The notes: a model not told the origin generated them from the sequence alone. A stretch of DNA of 64,000 nt from JAJPKK01 sp963800215 (GCA_963800215.1 CAWCZY010000002.1:165096-229095); one strand, 5' to 3'. Positions 47,772 through 57,841 are shown, counted from the first letter of the stretch. Numbers and translations: made by a program.

Positions 47772-49417
47772 TCATGCTCGGGCCAACGGCGCATATGGAC
47801 ACCTTCGCACGCGACAATCTTCCGCCCTTCGAGCAATGGCCGGAGCTGTTGCTCCACGGCTTCGACTATCCCGAGGAACTCAACGCCGCGGTCGAGCTGA
47901 CCGACCGTATGGTCGAGCGCGGGTTCGGCGACCAAGTCGCGCTGATCGGGAATGGCCGCAGGCGCACCTACAAGGAGCTTTCCGACTGGACCAACCGTAT
48001 CGCCCATGCCCTGGTCGAGGACTACGGCATCCAGCCCGGCAACCGGATCCTGGTCCGCTCCGCCAATAATCCGGCCATGGTCGCCTGCTGGCTGGCGGCG
48101 ACCAAGGCGGGCGCGGTGGTCGTCAACACGATGCCGATGCTGCGCGCCGGGGAACTCGGCAAGATCGTCGACAAGGCGGAGATCGCCCTCGCGCTCTGCG
48201 ACACGCGGTTGATGGACGAGTTGGTCGCCTGCGCAAAAAGCAGCCGGTTCCTGAAAAAAGTGATCGGGTTCGACGGCACCGCCAATCACGACGCCGAACT
48301 CGACCGCATCGCGCTCAGCAAGTCGGTGCGCTTCGAGGCCGTCAGGACCAAATGCGACGACGTGGCGCTGTTGGGCTTCACCTCCGGCACCACCGGCGAG
48401 CCGAAGGCGACAATGCATTTCCACCGCGACCTGCTGCTGATTGCCGACAGCTACGCCAAGGAAATCCTGCAAGTGACACCCGCCGACATATTCGTCGGTT
48501 CGCCTCCGCTCGCCTTCACCTTCGGCCTCGGTGGCCTCGCGATTTTCCCGTTGCGCTTCGGGGCGACCGCGACGCTCCTGGAAAATGCATCGCCCGCGAA
48601 CATGATCGAGATCATCGAGACCTACAAGGCGACGATCTCGTTCACCGCGCCGACCGCTTATCGCGTGATGCTCTCCGCCGTGAGCAGCGGCGCCGACCTC
48701 TCGTCGCTCAGGATCGCGGTGTCGGCGGGCGAGACCTTGCCGGCGCCGGTGTTCAAGGATTGGGTGAAGAAGACCGGCAAGCCGATCCTCGACGGCATCG
48801 GCTCGACGGAGCTGCTGCACATCTTCATTTCCAACCGACTCGAAGACTCCTCGCCCGCATGCACGGGGCGGCCGGTTGCCGGCTACGAGGCCAAGGTGGT
48901 CGATGACGACATGAACGAAAAGCCGCGCGGGGAAGTCGGCTGGCTCGCGGTCCGCGGCCCGACCGGATGCCGCTATCTGTCCGACTCCCGGCAGAGGACT
49001 TATGTGCGCGACGGCTGGAACCTGACCGGCGATGCCTTCATCCAGGATGCCGCCGGCTATTTCCATTTCGTCGCCCGCACCGACGATATGATCATCTCCT
49101 CCGGCTACAACATTGCCGGGCCGGAAGTGGAGGCGGCGCTGCTCTCCCACCCCGATGTCAGTGAGTGTGCGGTCGTCGGCTTTCCCGACGAGGAGCGGGG
49201 GCAGATCGTGCAGGCGCACGTGGTGTTGCGGAGCGATGTCGCCGGCGACGCGGAGACCGCGCGCAGGCTGCAGGATCACGTGAAGGCGACCATTGCGCCT
49301 TACAAGTATCCGCGCTCGGTCAAGTTCACCGACGCGCTGCCCAAGACGCAGACCGGAAAACTTCAGCGCTTCCGGCTGCGGCCGGGTTCCAGCCGTGAAA
49401 CGAGGCAAGGCGAATGA
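47768..49417 (+). CDS. 2-Aminobenzoate-CoA ligase (benzoate-CoA ligase family)
   Basis: The 549-aa enzyme activates anthranilate to its CoA ester with ATP. The adenylate-forming motifs are present: LLGFTSGTTGEPKATMHFHR, DGIGSTELLHIFISN, YVRDGWNLTGDAF and the C-terminal catalytic Lys in PKTQTGKLQRFRL. Presence beside anthraniloyl-CoA monooxygenase makes anthranilate the best guess over benzoate. The start at 47768 (ATG ATC ATG) overlaps the dehydrogenase stop. Confidence 0.88.
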   Translation: MIMLGPTAHMDTFARDNLPPFEQWPELLLHGFDYPEELNAAVELTDRMVERGFGDQVALIGNGRRRTYKELSDWTNRIAHALVEDYGIQPGNRILVRSANNPAMVACWLAATKAGAVVVNTMPMLRAGELGKIVDKAEIALALCDTRLMDELVACAKSSRFLKKVIGFDGTANHDAELDRIALSKSVRFEAVRTKCDDVALLGFTSGTTGEPKATMHFHRDLLLIADSYAKEILQVTPADIFVGSPPLAFTFGLGGLAIFPLRFGATATLLENASPANMIEIIETYKATISFTAPTAYRVMLSAVSSGADLSSLRIAVSAGETLPAPVFKDWVKKTGKPILDGIGSTELLHIFISNRLEDSSPACTGRPVAGYEAKVVDDDMNEKPRGEVGWLAVRGPTGCRYLSDSRQRTYVRDGWNLTGDAFIQDAAGYFHFVARTDDMIISSGYNIAGPEVEAALLSHPDVSECAVVGFPDEERGQIVQAHVVLRSDVAGDAETARRLQDHVKATIAPYKYPRSVKFTDALPKTQTGKLQRFRLRPGSSRETRQGE

Positions 49418-49830
49418 CCGGACAGCACGCGCCGCACCAGTTTCTACACCCGCGCCATTGGAAGCGTGCGAACGGCTACGCAAATGGAGTCGTCGCCGAA
49501 GGACGGACGGTTTTCGTCGCAGGCCAAGTCGGGTGGAACGCCGATCAGCAATTCGAGAGCCCGGACTTCGTCGCCCAGATCCGCCAGGCGCTCGAGAATG
49601 TCGTTGCGGTCGTGCGAGAGGCCGGCGGCACACCGGAGCACATCACGCGGCTCACCTGGTTCATCATCGACAAAAGAGATTATGTGTCGAGATTGCCCGA
49701 GGTCGGGGAAGCCTATCGCAGCGTGATGGGGACGCATTTTCCGGCGATGACCATGGTCCAGGTGGCCGGGCTCGTAGAAGACGCAGCGAGGGTCGAGATC
49801 GAGGCCTCGGCTGTGCTGCCTGGAGCATGA
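49414..49830 (+). CDS. RidA/YjgF-family protein
   Basis: The 138-aa protein starts MTGQHAPHQFLHPRHWKRAN with an ATGA overlap to the ligase gene. Family features are VFVAGQVGWNADQQFESPDF, IRQALENVVAVVREAGGTPE, ITRLTWFIIDKRDYVS and ARVEIEASAVLP. RidA proteins hydrolyse enamines and imines. The product of the first enzyme of this operon carries an enamine amino group, so this gene may encode the deaminase of the pathway. The canonical conserved Arg near the C-terminus (in housekeeping RidA) corresponds to the segment around ARVEIE; I cannot confirm activity. Confidence 0.88.
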   Translation: MTGQHAPHQFLHPRHWKRANGYANGVVAEGRTVFVAGQVGWNADQQFESPDFVAQIRQALENVVAVVREAGGTPEHITRLTWFIIDKRDYVSRLPEVGEAYRSVMGTHFPAMTMVQVAGLVEDAARVEIEASAVLPGA

Positions 49831-49967
49831 CGTCCGTGGGTGCGTCAAGCTCATCGGAACATGGTCTGGCGTCATCGTGGCTGTCGACAACGGACCGGAT
49901 TTGGCCGGTCATACGGTACGGCGATGCTGGCACGTCCCGTGCATGGCATGCGACCAATCGGGAGCGA

Positions 49968-50930
49968 ATGATGCTGCAATTGATCCGACTTATGCTCGTG
50001 TTCGGCAGCGTGTTTTTTGCGATGGCGGCCCACGCGGCCTGGCCGGAGCGGGCGGTGACCGTGATGGTGCCGTTCACGGCCGGCGGGATCACCGACGTGC
50101 TCGCCCGGCTCGTGTCGGAACGGCTGCAGGACGCATTGAAGCAGCCGTTCGTGGTGGAGAACGTGCCGGGAGCCGCCGGCATCATTGCCGCGGAACGCGT
50201 GCTCAGGGCGCCGCCCGACGGCTACACCCTGCTGTTCACGCCGATCTTCCAGATCACGATGGCACCTTTCACCAACAACGTGACGTTCGACCCGGTGAAG
50301 GATTTCAAGCCGGTCGCGCCGGTCGGCGCAAGTCCCTTCGTCATCACCGTGGGCGCTTCGGTGCCGGCGAACACGCTCGCGGAGTTCATCGCCTACGTGA
50401 AACAACAGCCCGGCATGGTCACCTACGGGTCGGCCGGCAGCGGCAGCCTGACCCATGTCGCGTCGGCGGCGTTCCTGAAGAGCGCCGGCCTCGAGATGAT
50501 CCACGTTCCGTATCGCGGCCTCGGCCAGGCATTCACGGACTTGCTCGCCGGCCACGTGGCGATGGTCTCGGTGACCCCGGTGGAGCTCAAGCCGTATCTC
50601 GGTTCTCGCAAGGTGAAGCCGCTCGCCGTGACCAGTGCGACGCGCTCGAAGCAACTGCCCGATGTGCCCACCGTCGGCGAAACGATCAAAAGCCCGCCGG
50701 TCGTCACCTACAACGGCCTGCTGGCGCCGGGGCGCGTGCCGCAGGACATCGTCGACCTCCTTGCGCGTGAGATCGTCGCGGCGGAAATGAGCCCCGAATT
50801 CCAGGAACGGTTGGTCAGCGTCGGGGTCGATCCGGTGATTGCCACGCCTGCGGAGTTCGCAAAAATCATCGCCGCGGACACCGAACGATGGCGCGACACC
50901 GTGCGCGACCTCAATCTCAAGCCGCAATAG
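49968..50930 (+). CDS. Bug-family (TctC-type) periplasmic binding protein
   Basis: The 320-aa protein has a signal peptide, MMLQLIRLMLVFGSVFFAMA, ending with AHAA. It shows the Bug family pattern WPERAVTVMVPFTAGGITDV, GAAGIIAAERVLRAPPDGYT, YGSAGSGSLTHVASAAFLK and IHVPYRGLGQAFTDLLAGH. GGAG precedes the start at 49968. Such proteins bind carboxylates and related compounds, often without a linked TctAB transporter, and none is seen here. It lies 137 bases after ridA, possibly a separate transcript with the FAD monooxygenase. Confidence 0.9.
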   Translation: MMLQLIRLMLVFGSVFFAMAAHAAWPERAVTVMVPFTAGGITDVLARLVSERLQDALKQPFVVENVPGAAGIIAAERVLRAPPDGYTLLFTPIFQITMAPFTNNVTFDPVKDFKPVAPVGASPFVITVGASVPANTLAEFIAYVKQQPGMVTYGSAGSGSLTHVASAAFLKSAGLEMIHVPYRGLGQAFTDLLAGHVAMVSVTPVELKPYLGSRKVKPLAVTSATRSKQLPDVPTVGETIKSPPVVTYNGLLAPGRVPQDIVDLLAREIVAAEMSPEFQERLVSVGVDPVIATPAEFAKIIAADTERWRDTVRDLNLKPQ

Positions 50931-50948
50931 GCGAGTGTGGGCGCAGGC

Positions 50949-52175
50949 ATGGCCGCAGGCAACAACAACGCGCGGGTCGTCGTCGTCGGCGCGGGTCCGG
51001 TCGGGATGATATGCGCGCTCGCCCTCAACCGTCACGGCGTTGCGGTCACCGTGTTCGAGCAGGAGCCGGCGCCGGTCACCGACCAGCGCGCCGCCTCGAT
51101 CCATCCCCCGACTCTGGAACTGCTCGACCAACTCGGCGTGGCGCAGACCATCATTCCGCTCGGCCTCAAGTCGCCGAGCTATCGTTTCCATGATCGCGTG
51201 ACCCGCTCGGTGGTGGCCGAGTTCGACCTCGGCCTCATGAGCGACGAGTTCCGCTTCCCCTTTGTCCTGCAATACGAGCAGTACAAGCTGACCGCCGCGA
51301 TCGCGGCCGCATACGCCAATGCCGGCGACTTCGACGTTCACTTTGCCCACGCCGTCACCGATATCCGCGATTGCGGCGGCCATGTCGACATCACGGTCGC
51401 GATGGATGGCACGACGGAGCGGCTGCAGGCGGCCTATGTGATCGGCTGCGACGGCGGGCGCAGCACCGTGCGCAAGCTCGCCGGCATCGACTTCGAGGGC
51501 TTCACCTATCCGGAGAAGTTCATCAAGATTGCGATCCCGTTCGACTTCGCCACCGTCAACCGCGACCTCGCGCTGCGGAACTACTTCGCCGATCCGGACG
51601 CGTGGAGCAACGTTTTCAAGGTGCGCGGCGAACGTCCGGGCGGGTTGTGGCGCGTCATCGTTCCGATCGGGCCCGACGAGAGCGACGAGACCGCGCTCGC
51701 TCCCGGCCGCGTCGAAGAGCGGCTGCAGAGGTTCTTTCCCAAAACCGGGCGCTATCCCGTCGAATACGTCAACGTCTATGGCGTGAGCCAGCGCGTGGCG
51801 GCGACTTTCCGCCGCGGCCGGGTGCTGCTGGCCGGCGATTCCGCCCACGTCAACAACCCGATCGGCGGCATGGGCATGAACGGCGGCATCCACGACGCCA
51901 TCAATCTCGCCGACAAGCTCGCCTTCGCGCTGCACGGCGAGGCCGACGACACCTTGCTCGACCTCTACTCCCGGCAACGGCGTCATGCCGCGGTCGCATA
52001 CGTCCAGGCCCAGACCATCGCCAACAAGAAGCTGATGGAGGAGCGCGACGCCCGGGTGCGTGCCGCGAATTTCGACGAGCTGAGGCGCACCGCCGAGGAC
52101 CTCGAGGCGGCGCGGCGCTACATGCGGCGTGCCGCGCTGCTCGACAGCCTGAACACCGCGAACGCGGTCGAGTGA
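50949..52175 (+). CDS. FAD-dependent aromatic monooxygenase (PHBH/UbiH class)
   Basis: The protein of about 408 aa has the Rossmann motif VVVVGAGPVGMICALALNRH, the conserved AYVIGCDGGRSTVRKLAG (DG motif) and VLLAGDSAHVNNPIGGMGMN (GD motif) of group A flavin hydroxylases. These insert oxygen into phenolic or other aromatic rings with NAD(P)H. The ATG at 50949 is preferred; a GTG at 50937 adds four residues. The substrate is not evident. It could act on a tryptophan- or hydantoin-derived aromatic compound. Confidence 0.88.
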   Translation: MAAGNNNARVVVVGAGPVGMICALALNRHGVAVTVFEQEPAPVTDQRAASIHPPTLELLDQLGVAQTIIPLGLKSPSYRFHDRVTRSVVAEFDLGLMSDEFRFPFVLQYEQYKLTAAIAAAYANAGDFDVHFAHAVTDIRDCGGHVDITVAMDGTTERLQAAYVIGCDGGRSTVRKLAGIDFEGFTYPEKFIKIAIPFDFATVNRDLALRNYFADPDAWSNVFKVRGERPGGLWRVIVPIGPDESDETALAPGRVEERLQRFFPKTGRYPVEYVNVYGVSQRVAATFRRGRVLLAGDSAHVNNPIGGMGMNGGIHDAINLADKLAFALHGEADDTLLDLYSRQRRHAAVAYVQAQTIANKKLMEERDARVRAANFDELRRTAEDLEAARRYMRRAALLDSLNTANAVE

Positions 52176-52252
52176 CCGCGCTCGCTCCCCGGCTTCATCC
52201 GTCGGGCCGGGCGATGACGGAGAATTGTAAGTCAACCTGCACTAAAAACCCT

Positions 52253-52915
52253 CTAAAAGATTTGTGCTTGCACCGTCCCGATCGCCATCGCGACGGCCGC
52301 TTGGGTCGGGTCGATCACCGGCACGCCGAGCGCCGCTTCGAGCGGGCGGCGGTGGCGCGCCATGCCGGCGCAGCCCATGACGATCACGTCCGCACCATCC
52401 TTTTCCACGAGTTCGCGGCCGACCGCCTCCATGCGGGCGAAGGTGCCCTCGCCCGACGTGGTCTCGGCGACGCTCATGCCGAGCGGGCGTTCGCCCGCAA
52501 GCCGGCCGGCGAGCCCCATCTGCCGCAGATAGCGCTGGTGGCGCGCGATCGAGTTGGCCGCAATCGCGATGATGCCGAAGCGGTCGCCGCGCGCGAGCGC
52601 AGTCAGCACGCCGCACTCGTTGATGCCGAACACCGGGCGCCGCGTCGCCTCGCGGCACACCTGCAGGCCGGGATCGCTGAAGCACGCGATCACGAAGGCA
52701 TCGGCCGCGTTGTCCTGTTCCACCAGCCGGCGCAGCGGTAGCGCGGCTTGCTCCACGTCCTTCTGGCTTTCGATGCCGAACGGCCCTTCGGAGAGCGTCG
52801 CGCAGCGGATTGACGGGCCGTCGGCCAGGCGCAGAGTGGCGAGCGCCGCATCGAGCCCCGCCGTGACCGCGGGGTTCGAGTTCGGGTTGATCACCAGAAT
52901 GTCCGCGCGCGCCAT
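52253..52915 (-). CDS. Asp/Glu/hydantoin racemase family protein
   Basis: The 220-aa protein starts MARADILVINPNSNPAVTAG, the standard N-terminus of hydantoin racemases. The two catalytic Cys are seen in ADAFVIACFSDPGLQVCREA and VIVMGCAGMARHRRPLEAAL. It is divergent from the hydantoinase gene with 104 bases between the starts. Racemising 5-substituted hydantoins lets a stereospecific hydantoinase and carbamoylase consume both forms. Related family members act on Asp, Glu or maleate, so the assignment leans on context. Confidence 0.88.
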   Translation of the reverse strand: MARADILVINPNSNPAVTAGLDAALATLRLADGPSIRCATLSEGPFGIESQKDVEQAALPLRRLVEQDNAADAFVIACFSDPGLQVCREATRRPVFGINECGVLTALARGDRFGIIAIAANSIARHQRYLRQMGLAGRLAGERPLGMSVAETTSGEGTFARMEAVGRELVEKDGADVIVMGCAGMARHRRPLEAALGVPVIDPTQAAVAMAIGTVQAQIF

Positions 52916-53019
52916 GCCGTGCCGTGCGATGAGAGGAATTCCGCCTCCGCAACCTATGCCGGCTTCTGCCGCCTTCGGTCGGGGACAACAAAGAGAAAGC
53001 TACCGCCGGAGACCATGCC

Positions 53020-54486
53020 ATGTCCACAAAGCCTTATGACCTCGTGCTGCGCGGCGGCACCGTCGCGACCTCCTCGGCGGTGTTTCCGGCCGATGTCGCA
53101 ATCGATGGCGAGACCATCGCGGCGGTCGGCCGCGACCTGCCGCCGGGCGCAAAGGAGATCGACGCGCGCGGGAAGCTGGTGCTGCCGGGCGGCGTCGACA
53201 GCCACGCCCACATCGAGCAGGTCTCGGCCGCCGGCATCCTCAATGCCGACACGTTCGAAAGCGCCACCATCTCGGCGGCGTTCGGCGGCACCACCACGGT
53301 GATCTCGTTCGCGGCCCAGCATATCGGCCACAGGCTCGACGAGGTGCTCGACGCCTATCACGCGCTCGCCCGCAAGGGCGCGGTGATCGACTACGCCTTC
53401 CATATGATCATCGCCGATCCGACCGAGGCGACCCTCAAGGACCACGTTCCGAAGCTGGTGAAGTCCGGGCACGCCACCATCAAGGTGTTCATGACCTATG
53501 ACCGTATCAAGCTCGACGACATGCAGCTGCTCGATGTGCTCTACGCCGCCCGCGAGAACGGTGCGCTCGTCTGCGTCCATGCCGAGAACCACGCCATGAT
53601 CTCGTGGACCGGCAAGCGCCTCGTCGCCAACGGCTACCGGGCGCCGCGCTATCACGGCGTCAGCCATCCGCGCGCCGGCGAGGCCGAGGCCTTCAACCGG
53701 GTGATCGCGCTCGCCGCCTTCATCGACCAGCCGATCATGATCTTCCACGTTTCGTCCGCCGAAGGCGCGGCGCGGATACGCCAGGCGCGCGGCGAGGGGC
53801 TCAAGGTCTTTGCCGAGACCTGTCCGCAGTATCTTTTCCTCACCGCCGCCGATCTCGATCGCCCGGGGCTCGAGGGCGCGAAATGGATCTGCAGCCCGCC
53901 GGTGCGACAGCCGTCCGACCAGGAGGCGCTGTGGCGGGCGCTAGCGCTCGGCGATCTGCAAACGGTGTCGTCGGACCACGCGCCCTACCGCTTCGATGCG
54001 AGCGGCAAATTCGTCAACGGCGCCGATCCGGACTTCAAGGCGATCCCGAACGGCATGCCGGGCCTGGAGGCGCGGCTGCCGCTGCTGTTCGACGCCATGG
54101 TGTCGCAAGGCCGGCTCGGTCTGGAGAAATTCGTGTCGCTCTCCGCCACCGCGCCGGCAAAAATATACGGGCTTCATCCCCGCAAGGGCGAGATCGTCAT
54201 CGGCGCCGACGCCGACATCGCGATCTGGGATCCCAAACGCAAGGTCACGATCAGCGCGGGGCTGATGCACGATCGCGCCGGCTATTCGCCCTATGAGGGC
54301 CGCGTCGTCACCGGCTGGCCCGTGACGGTGCTGAGCCGCGGCCGCGTCGTGGTCGACGACGCGACGCTTCGCGCCGCGCCGGGCTCCGGCCGCTTCCTCG
54401 CCCGCGAGGCCGGCGCCGCCGCGGTGCCCATCGGCCGCCGCGGGCCCGAGTTCGATCCGGAGCAGAATTTCGGGGCGCACATCTGA
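53020..54486 (+). CDS. Dihydropyrimidinase/D-hydantoinase
   Basis: The 488-aa amidohydrolase opens cyclic ureides such as hydantoins or dihydropyrimidines to N-carbamoyl acids. Metal ligands are visible: His-x-His in LPGGVDSHAHIEQ, the carbamylated Lys in HATIKVFMTYDRI, His in VCVHAENHAM and IFHVSSAEGAARI, and Asp in VSSDHAPYRF. The usual GxxDxHTH motif reads DSHAH here. With the racemase next door and the carbamoylase at 35.4-36.3 kb the three-step hydantoin route is complete in the window. Confidence 0.92.
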   Translation: MSTKPYDLVLRGGTVATSSAVFPADVAIDGETIAAVGRDLPPGAKEIDARGKLVLPGGVDSHAHIEQVSAAGILNADTFESATISAAFGGTTTVISFAAQHIGHRLDEVLDAYHALARKGAVIDYAFHMIIADPTEATLKDHVPKLVKSGHATIKVFMTYDRIKLDDMQLLDVLYAARENGALVCVHAENHAMISWTGKRLVANGYRAPRYHGVSHPRAGEAEAFNRVIALAAFIDQPIMIFHVSSAEGAARIRQARGEGLKVFAETCPQYLFLTAADLDRPGLEGAKWICSPPVRQPSDQEALWRALALGDLQTVSSDHAPYRFDASGKFVNGADPDFKAIPNGMPGLEARLPLLFDAMVSQGRLGLEKFVSLSATAPAKIYGLHPRKGEIVIGADADIAIWDPKRKVTISAGLMHDRAGYSPYEGRVVTGWPVTVLSRGRVVVDDATLRAAPGSGRFLAREAGAAAVPIGRRGPEFDPEQNFGAHI

Positions 54487-54764
54487 GCTGGGCGCGCGGG
54501 GCAACGGTCGGAGCTCCCGTGGCGAAGAGACAAAAGAAGAGGCCCGGTCGACGCGGCCGAGCCCCGGAGTCTTCACGCGCCGAGGGAGGAGCAGCGCGCA
54601 TCGAACGCTCCGAACAATGACGTGGGGAGTATCGGCATTTCGAAAAGTGACCGGTTGCCGCAGTCGAGTGCGATGATTTGGCCGCTTGCACCGACGCCCG
54701 TGGAGCCACAAATAGTCTGCCAAAGGACTGTCCCCCAAGGGACCGGAGTGCGGAGGAACGCCCG

Positions 54765-54983
54765 TTGACAGCTTCAGCCCAAATAGCGACGTCGGACTAC
54801 GCACGGCCCTGTCCGGTTTGTGATCAGGAAATGGAGCTCAGCAAGGTCGAAACAGTGCCGTGGGCGGCGCGCACCTCGGGCGAGCGGCTGGTCTTCCGTT
54901 GTGCGAAATGCGGACTGCTCCAGACCGAATGGCATACGATTCCCATGTTGACCTCACCCAGTCCTGAAATCGCGCCCGAGTGA
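54765..54983 (+). CDS. Small zinc-ribbon-like protein (72 aa)
   Basis: Two Cys pairs, ARPCPVCDQEMEL and LVFRCAKCGLLQTEW, suggest a single zinc ribbon. I choose a TTG start at 54765, since GGAGG lies eight bases before it; an ATG at 54678 gives a longer, less plausible N-terminus. No other domain is seen. Small ribbons of this type are frequent in rhizobial genomes without known function. The flanking intergenic stretches (54487-54764 and 54984-55239) hold nothing else I can support. Confidence 0.55.
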   Translation: MTASAQIATSDYARPCPVCDQEMELSKVETVPWAARTSGERLVFRCAKCGLLQTEWHTIPMLTSPSPEIAPE

Positions 54984-55239
54984 GAGACCGGGGGCGAGTT
55001 CGTCTCGCCTGCATCGTTGCGGCAAACGTCGTTGCGTCCAGGCGGCGGCATCTGGGAAGTCCGCGGAGGACGTCGTAGTTTCACCCATTCGAAGGTGATG
55101 GCATGAGTCGCATTGGACCGGGCCATCAAAAGCGCGGAGGCGCTCCGACTCGAGGGGCCGATCGATCATTGGCGCAAGCTCCGCGCCGTGTTCGAAGACC
55201 GGCCGCCGCGACCGGCTTTCGCTGACACGGAGTATTTCA

Positions 55240-56322
55240 GTGCCGCTCCCGCCGCCAGTCCCGATCTTTGATGGTCACAATGACGCTCTGCTGCGTCTTT
55301 ACAGGCGCGGCGGCGCGGACGCACCCCCGGCGTTCCACGAAGGCGAGGACGAGGGCCACTTGGATCTTCCCAAAGCGCTTCAGGGAGGATTCGCCGGAGG
55401 GTTGTTCGCGATCTTCGTCCCTTCGAGTGACCGGAGAACCGGCCCCAAGGGTGACGCGCCGCCGCAACACGCGGGCAGCGAAGCCGCGCTGCCGCCCGCC
55501 GTCGAATTGACGACGGCGCAAAGGACTGTCTTCAGCATGGTGTCGCTTCTCCTCCGTATTGAAAGGGAGTCGCGAGGGCGCGTTCGCGTGTGCCGCACGG
55601 TCGATCAAATCCGGCAAAGCATGGAGGACGATGCGTTGGCGTCTGTCCTTCATATCGAAGGCGCCGAGGCAATAGATCACAATTTCGAGCTTCTGGATGT
55701 GTTGTATCAGGCTGGGCTTCGCTCTCTCGGGCCGGTTTGGAGCCGGTCGAATGCGTTCGGGCATGGCGTGCCGTTCCTTTGTCCGTCTTCACCCGATACG
55801 GGCCCGGGTCTGACGGACCTCGGCAAAGAGCTGATCGGCGCCTGCAACAAGTTGAATATCTTGATCGATCTGTCGCATCTTAATGAGCGCGGGTTCTGGG
55901 ATGTCGCCGCCATCAGCAACGCGCCGCTGGTCGCCACGCATTCCAATGCCCATGCATTGAGTCCCCATTCGCGAAATCTCACCGACAAGCAATTGGCTGC
56001 AATCCGTGAGACCGGCGGCATGGCCGGCGTCAATTTTGCAACCAGTTTCCTGCGGCCCGACGGTCGTCGAGATGCAGACACGTCGATCGATCTGGTGGTG
56101 GACCACATCGAGTACTTCCTCAAACAACTCGGTGAGGACGGCGTCGGCCTGGGATCTGATTTCGACGGCGCCACGATCCCGGCGGGGATAGGCAATGCGG
56201 CCGGACTGCAAAATCTGGTCGAGGTCATGCGTGCGCGTGACTTCGGCGAGCCGCTGATCGAGAAGGTGTGCTTCAAAAATTGGTTACGTGTCCTGGGACA
56301 AACATGGCGAAATGCCGATTGA
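55240..56322 (+). CDS. Membrane dipeptidase (peptidase M19, renal dipeptidase family)
   Basis: The 360-aa zinc enzyme hydrolyses dipeptides. The metal ligands are seen as FDGHNDALLRL, the bridging Glu in SVLHIEGAEAIDHN, His in ILIDLSHLNERGFW and VATHSNAHALSPHSRNLTD, and Asp in GLGSDFDGATIP. A GTG at 55240 is the likely start. There is no signal peptide, so it is probably cytoplasmic, unlike the eukaryotic form. It stands alone and diverges in direction from the M15-like gene downstream. Confidence 0.9.
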   Translation: MPLPPPVPIFDGHNDALLRLYRRGGADAPPAFHEGEDEGHLDLPKALQGGFAGGLFAIFVPSSDRRTGPKGDAPPQHAGSEAALPPAVELTTAQRTVFSMVSLLLRIERESRGRVRVCRTVDQIRQSMEDDALASVLHIEGAEAIDHNFELLDVLYQAGLRSLGPVWSRSNAFGHGVPFLCPSSPDTGPGLTDLGKELIGACNKLNILIDLSHLNERGFWDVAAISNAPLVATHSNAHALSPHSRNLTDKQLAAIRETGGMAGVNFATSFLRPDGRRDADTSIDLVVDHIEYFLKQLGEDGVGLGSDFDGATIPAGIGNAAGLQNLVEVMRARDFGEPLIEKVCFKNWLRVLGQTWRNAD

Positions 56323-56377
56323 CGCAAATTCCCCTCGGCGCCAATTCATTCGAAAGTATAGCGCTCTGGCCGCACGC

Positions 56378-57463
56378 TCACGGGTGAACTTTAACGCCAC
56401 CGGCGGTCTTCGCATTAAACTTCGCATGCGCCCGTTCCGAAGGCGAAACCGACCCAGGGGCGACGGGCGAGTTCGGATGATGAGCGATCTCCTTCTTCTG
56501 ATTCGGCTCCTCTACAGGTGGCCGGGGCCGCGTGCAGTTGAACTGATCTTCGGAGAGACCGGGATGTGAGGAAGCGTCATCGGCCGAAGGAGAGTTCGGC
56601 TCATCGGCGTCGCTTTTGGGCGCCGCTGCCGGAATAAGCTCGGGGTGAATCCCGACCCGCTCATTCCGCAGCTTTGCCGCCAATTCGCGCCATCCCGCAT
56701 TGGGGAGAACGTGTGCGGGATCGATCCCACGAAGCGGTCGGTGCAAGCCGAACTGCAAACCATGACGGTCCACCCAGCGCCAAACCGCGTCGTTGGAAAG
56801 GCCATTGCTGCTGGCGAGATCGGCGGCACAACCGTGGCCGTATCCCCCCGTTGCAACACTCCCCCCATGGAAGGAATTGTCGACGCGGGCCTTTAGTCCG
56901 GACGCCAGGTTCTGCCTGTAATCATCGCGAAACGCGCTCAGTATCGTCCAATCGATGCCAGCCGCATCCATCGCCTGTCCCATGGCGAAGAGCAGTTCTC
57001 GGAAATCCGGATCCACGCCGCCGATGACGTATTCCTCTATCGGCAAGCCCAAACGGGCCGCGGCGGCGCCATCCTTCCAAGTGAAATCCCCGTGCGAATC
57101 CGTCTTTGTACTGGAGCGCTGATATACACTCCACAGATACTCTTCGACCTGATCGAAGCGCGCCGAGGGGGCGGCCTGAGATTCGGCAGGCTTTACATCG
57201 GGTTCCGGGCGTTGCGCCGAAGGCTTGTCGCCGGGAGGGGCGGAGGCCGGCCCGGCAGCGGTCTGCCCTTGCACATCGGATTGAACGTGCTCAGACGGAG
57301 AGGCGGCGATAACCAATGTCGATGCGTCCGGCGTCGAATTTCGCGCAGGCACTCGCTCACAATCAAGAATGGAAACGACGAAAGCGGACGCGAAAAGCAT
57401 GACGGAGAAAGCCCGGGATCTCACGCACACGGCTCTGGGTGAATCCGACCGGGTTGGGCGCAT
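56378..57463 (-). CDS. Exported M15-like peptidase (D-Ala-D-Ala carboxypeptidase fold)
   Basis: From the ATG at 57463 the protein has a basic N-terminus and a hydrophobic segment AFSVMLFASAFVVSILDC that could be a signal or lipoprotein-type anchor. A Pro/Ser-rich linker follows. The C-terminal domain shows IDWTILSAFRDDYRQNLASG, NSFHGGSVATGGYGHGCAAD and QFGLHRPLRGIDPAHV, which resemble the zinc-binding His/Asp pattern of VanY/M15 peptidases. A disordered tail of about 80 residues ends the protein. It probably acts on peptidoglycan in the periplasm. The frame is open upstream to 57550. Confidence 0.65.
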   Translation of the reverse strand: MRPTRSDSPRAVCVRSRAFSVMLFASAFVVSILDCERVPARNSTPDASTLVIAASPSEHVQSDVQGQTAAGPASAPPGDKPSAQRPEPDVKPAESQAAPSARFDQVEEYLWSVYQRSSTKTDSHGDFTWKDGAAAARLGLPIEEYVIGGVDPDFRELLFAMGQAMDAAGIDWTILSAFRDDYRQNLASGLKARVDNSFHGGSVATGGYGHGCAADLASSNGLSNDAVWRWVDRHGLQFGLHRPLRGIDPAHVLPNAGWRELAAKLRNERVGIHPELIPAAAPKSDADEPNSPSADDASSHPGLSEDQFNCTRPRPPVEEPNQKKEIAHHPNSPVAPGSVSPSERAHAKFNAKTAGGVKVHP

Positions 57464-57841
57464 CTGCTTAATCCCGACGTTGGTTCGCTGCGAGGAGAAT
57501 CCACGGGAGCCTCGGGCCTGAGTAATACCCGAAAAGGAGCTTGTCTTCAAACCTGCTTGCGCGCAGAACCAATAGCAGGCGGGGCTGATCGTGGCGGCAA
57601 CTTTGGGGTGCCGGCTCTGACTTGGGAATGAGCAAGATCACCTTGATCAGGCATTCCGAACTCGCATCGCCGGCAGTCCTATGAACCCTGCCGACTTCCG
57701 GGGGACTGAGGCGAGCGGTGACGAACATATGGCTCGGCGGGCCACGAACGACGAAGATGAGCACTATGTCTACGCTATAGCTCTATGACGCCGGTCCGGA
57801 GACGCGTTGACATGTGCGGCGCATGTTTCTATGTTCTTTGC

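Noticed and set aside
47708..52235. Long minus-strand frames (641 and 787 codons) opposite the CoA ligase and the Bug/FAD-monooxygenase genes
   Set aside because: Same GC-rich antisense effect; the plus-strand genes have complete motifs and overlapping starts and stops.
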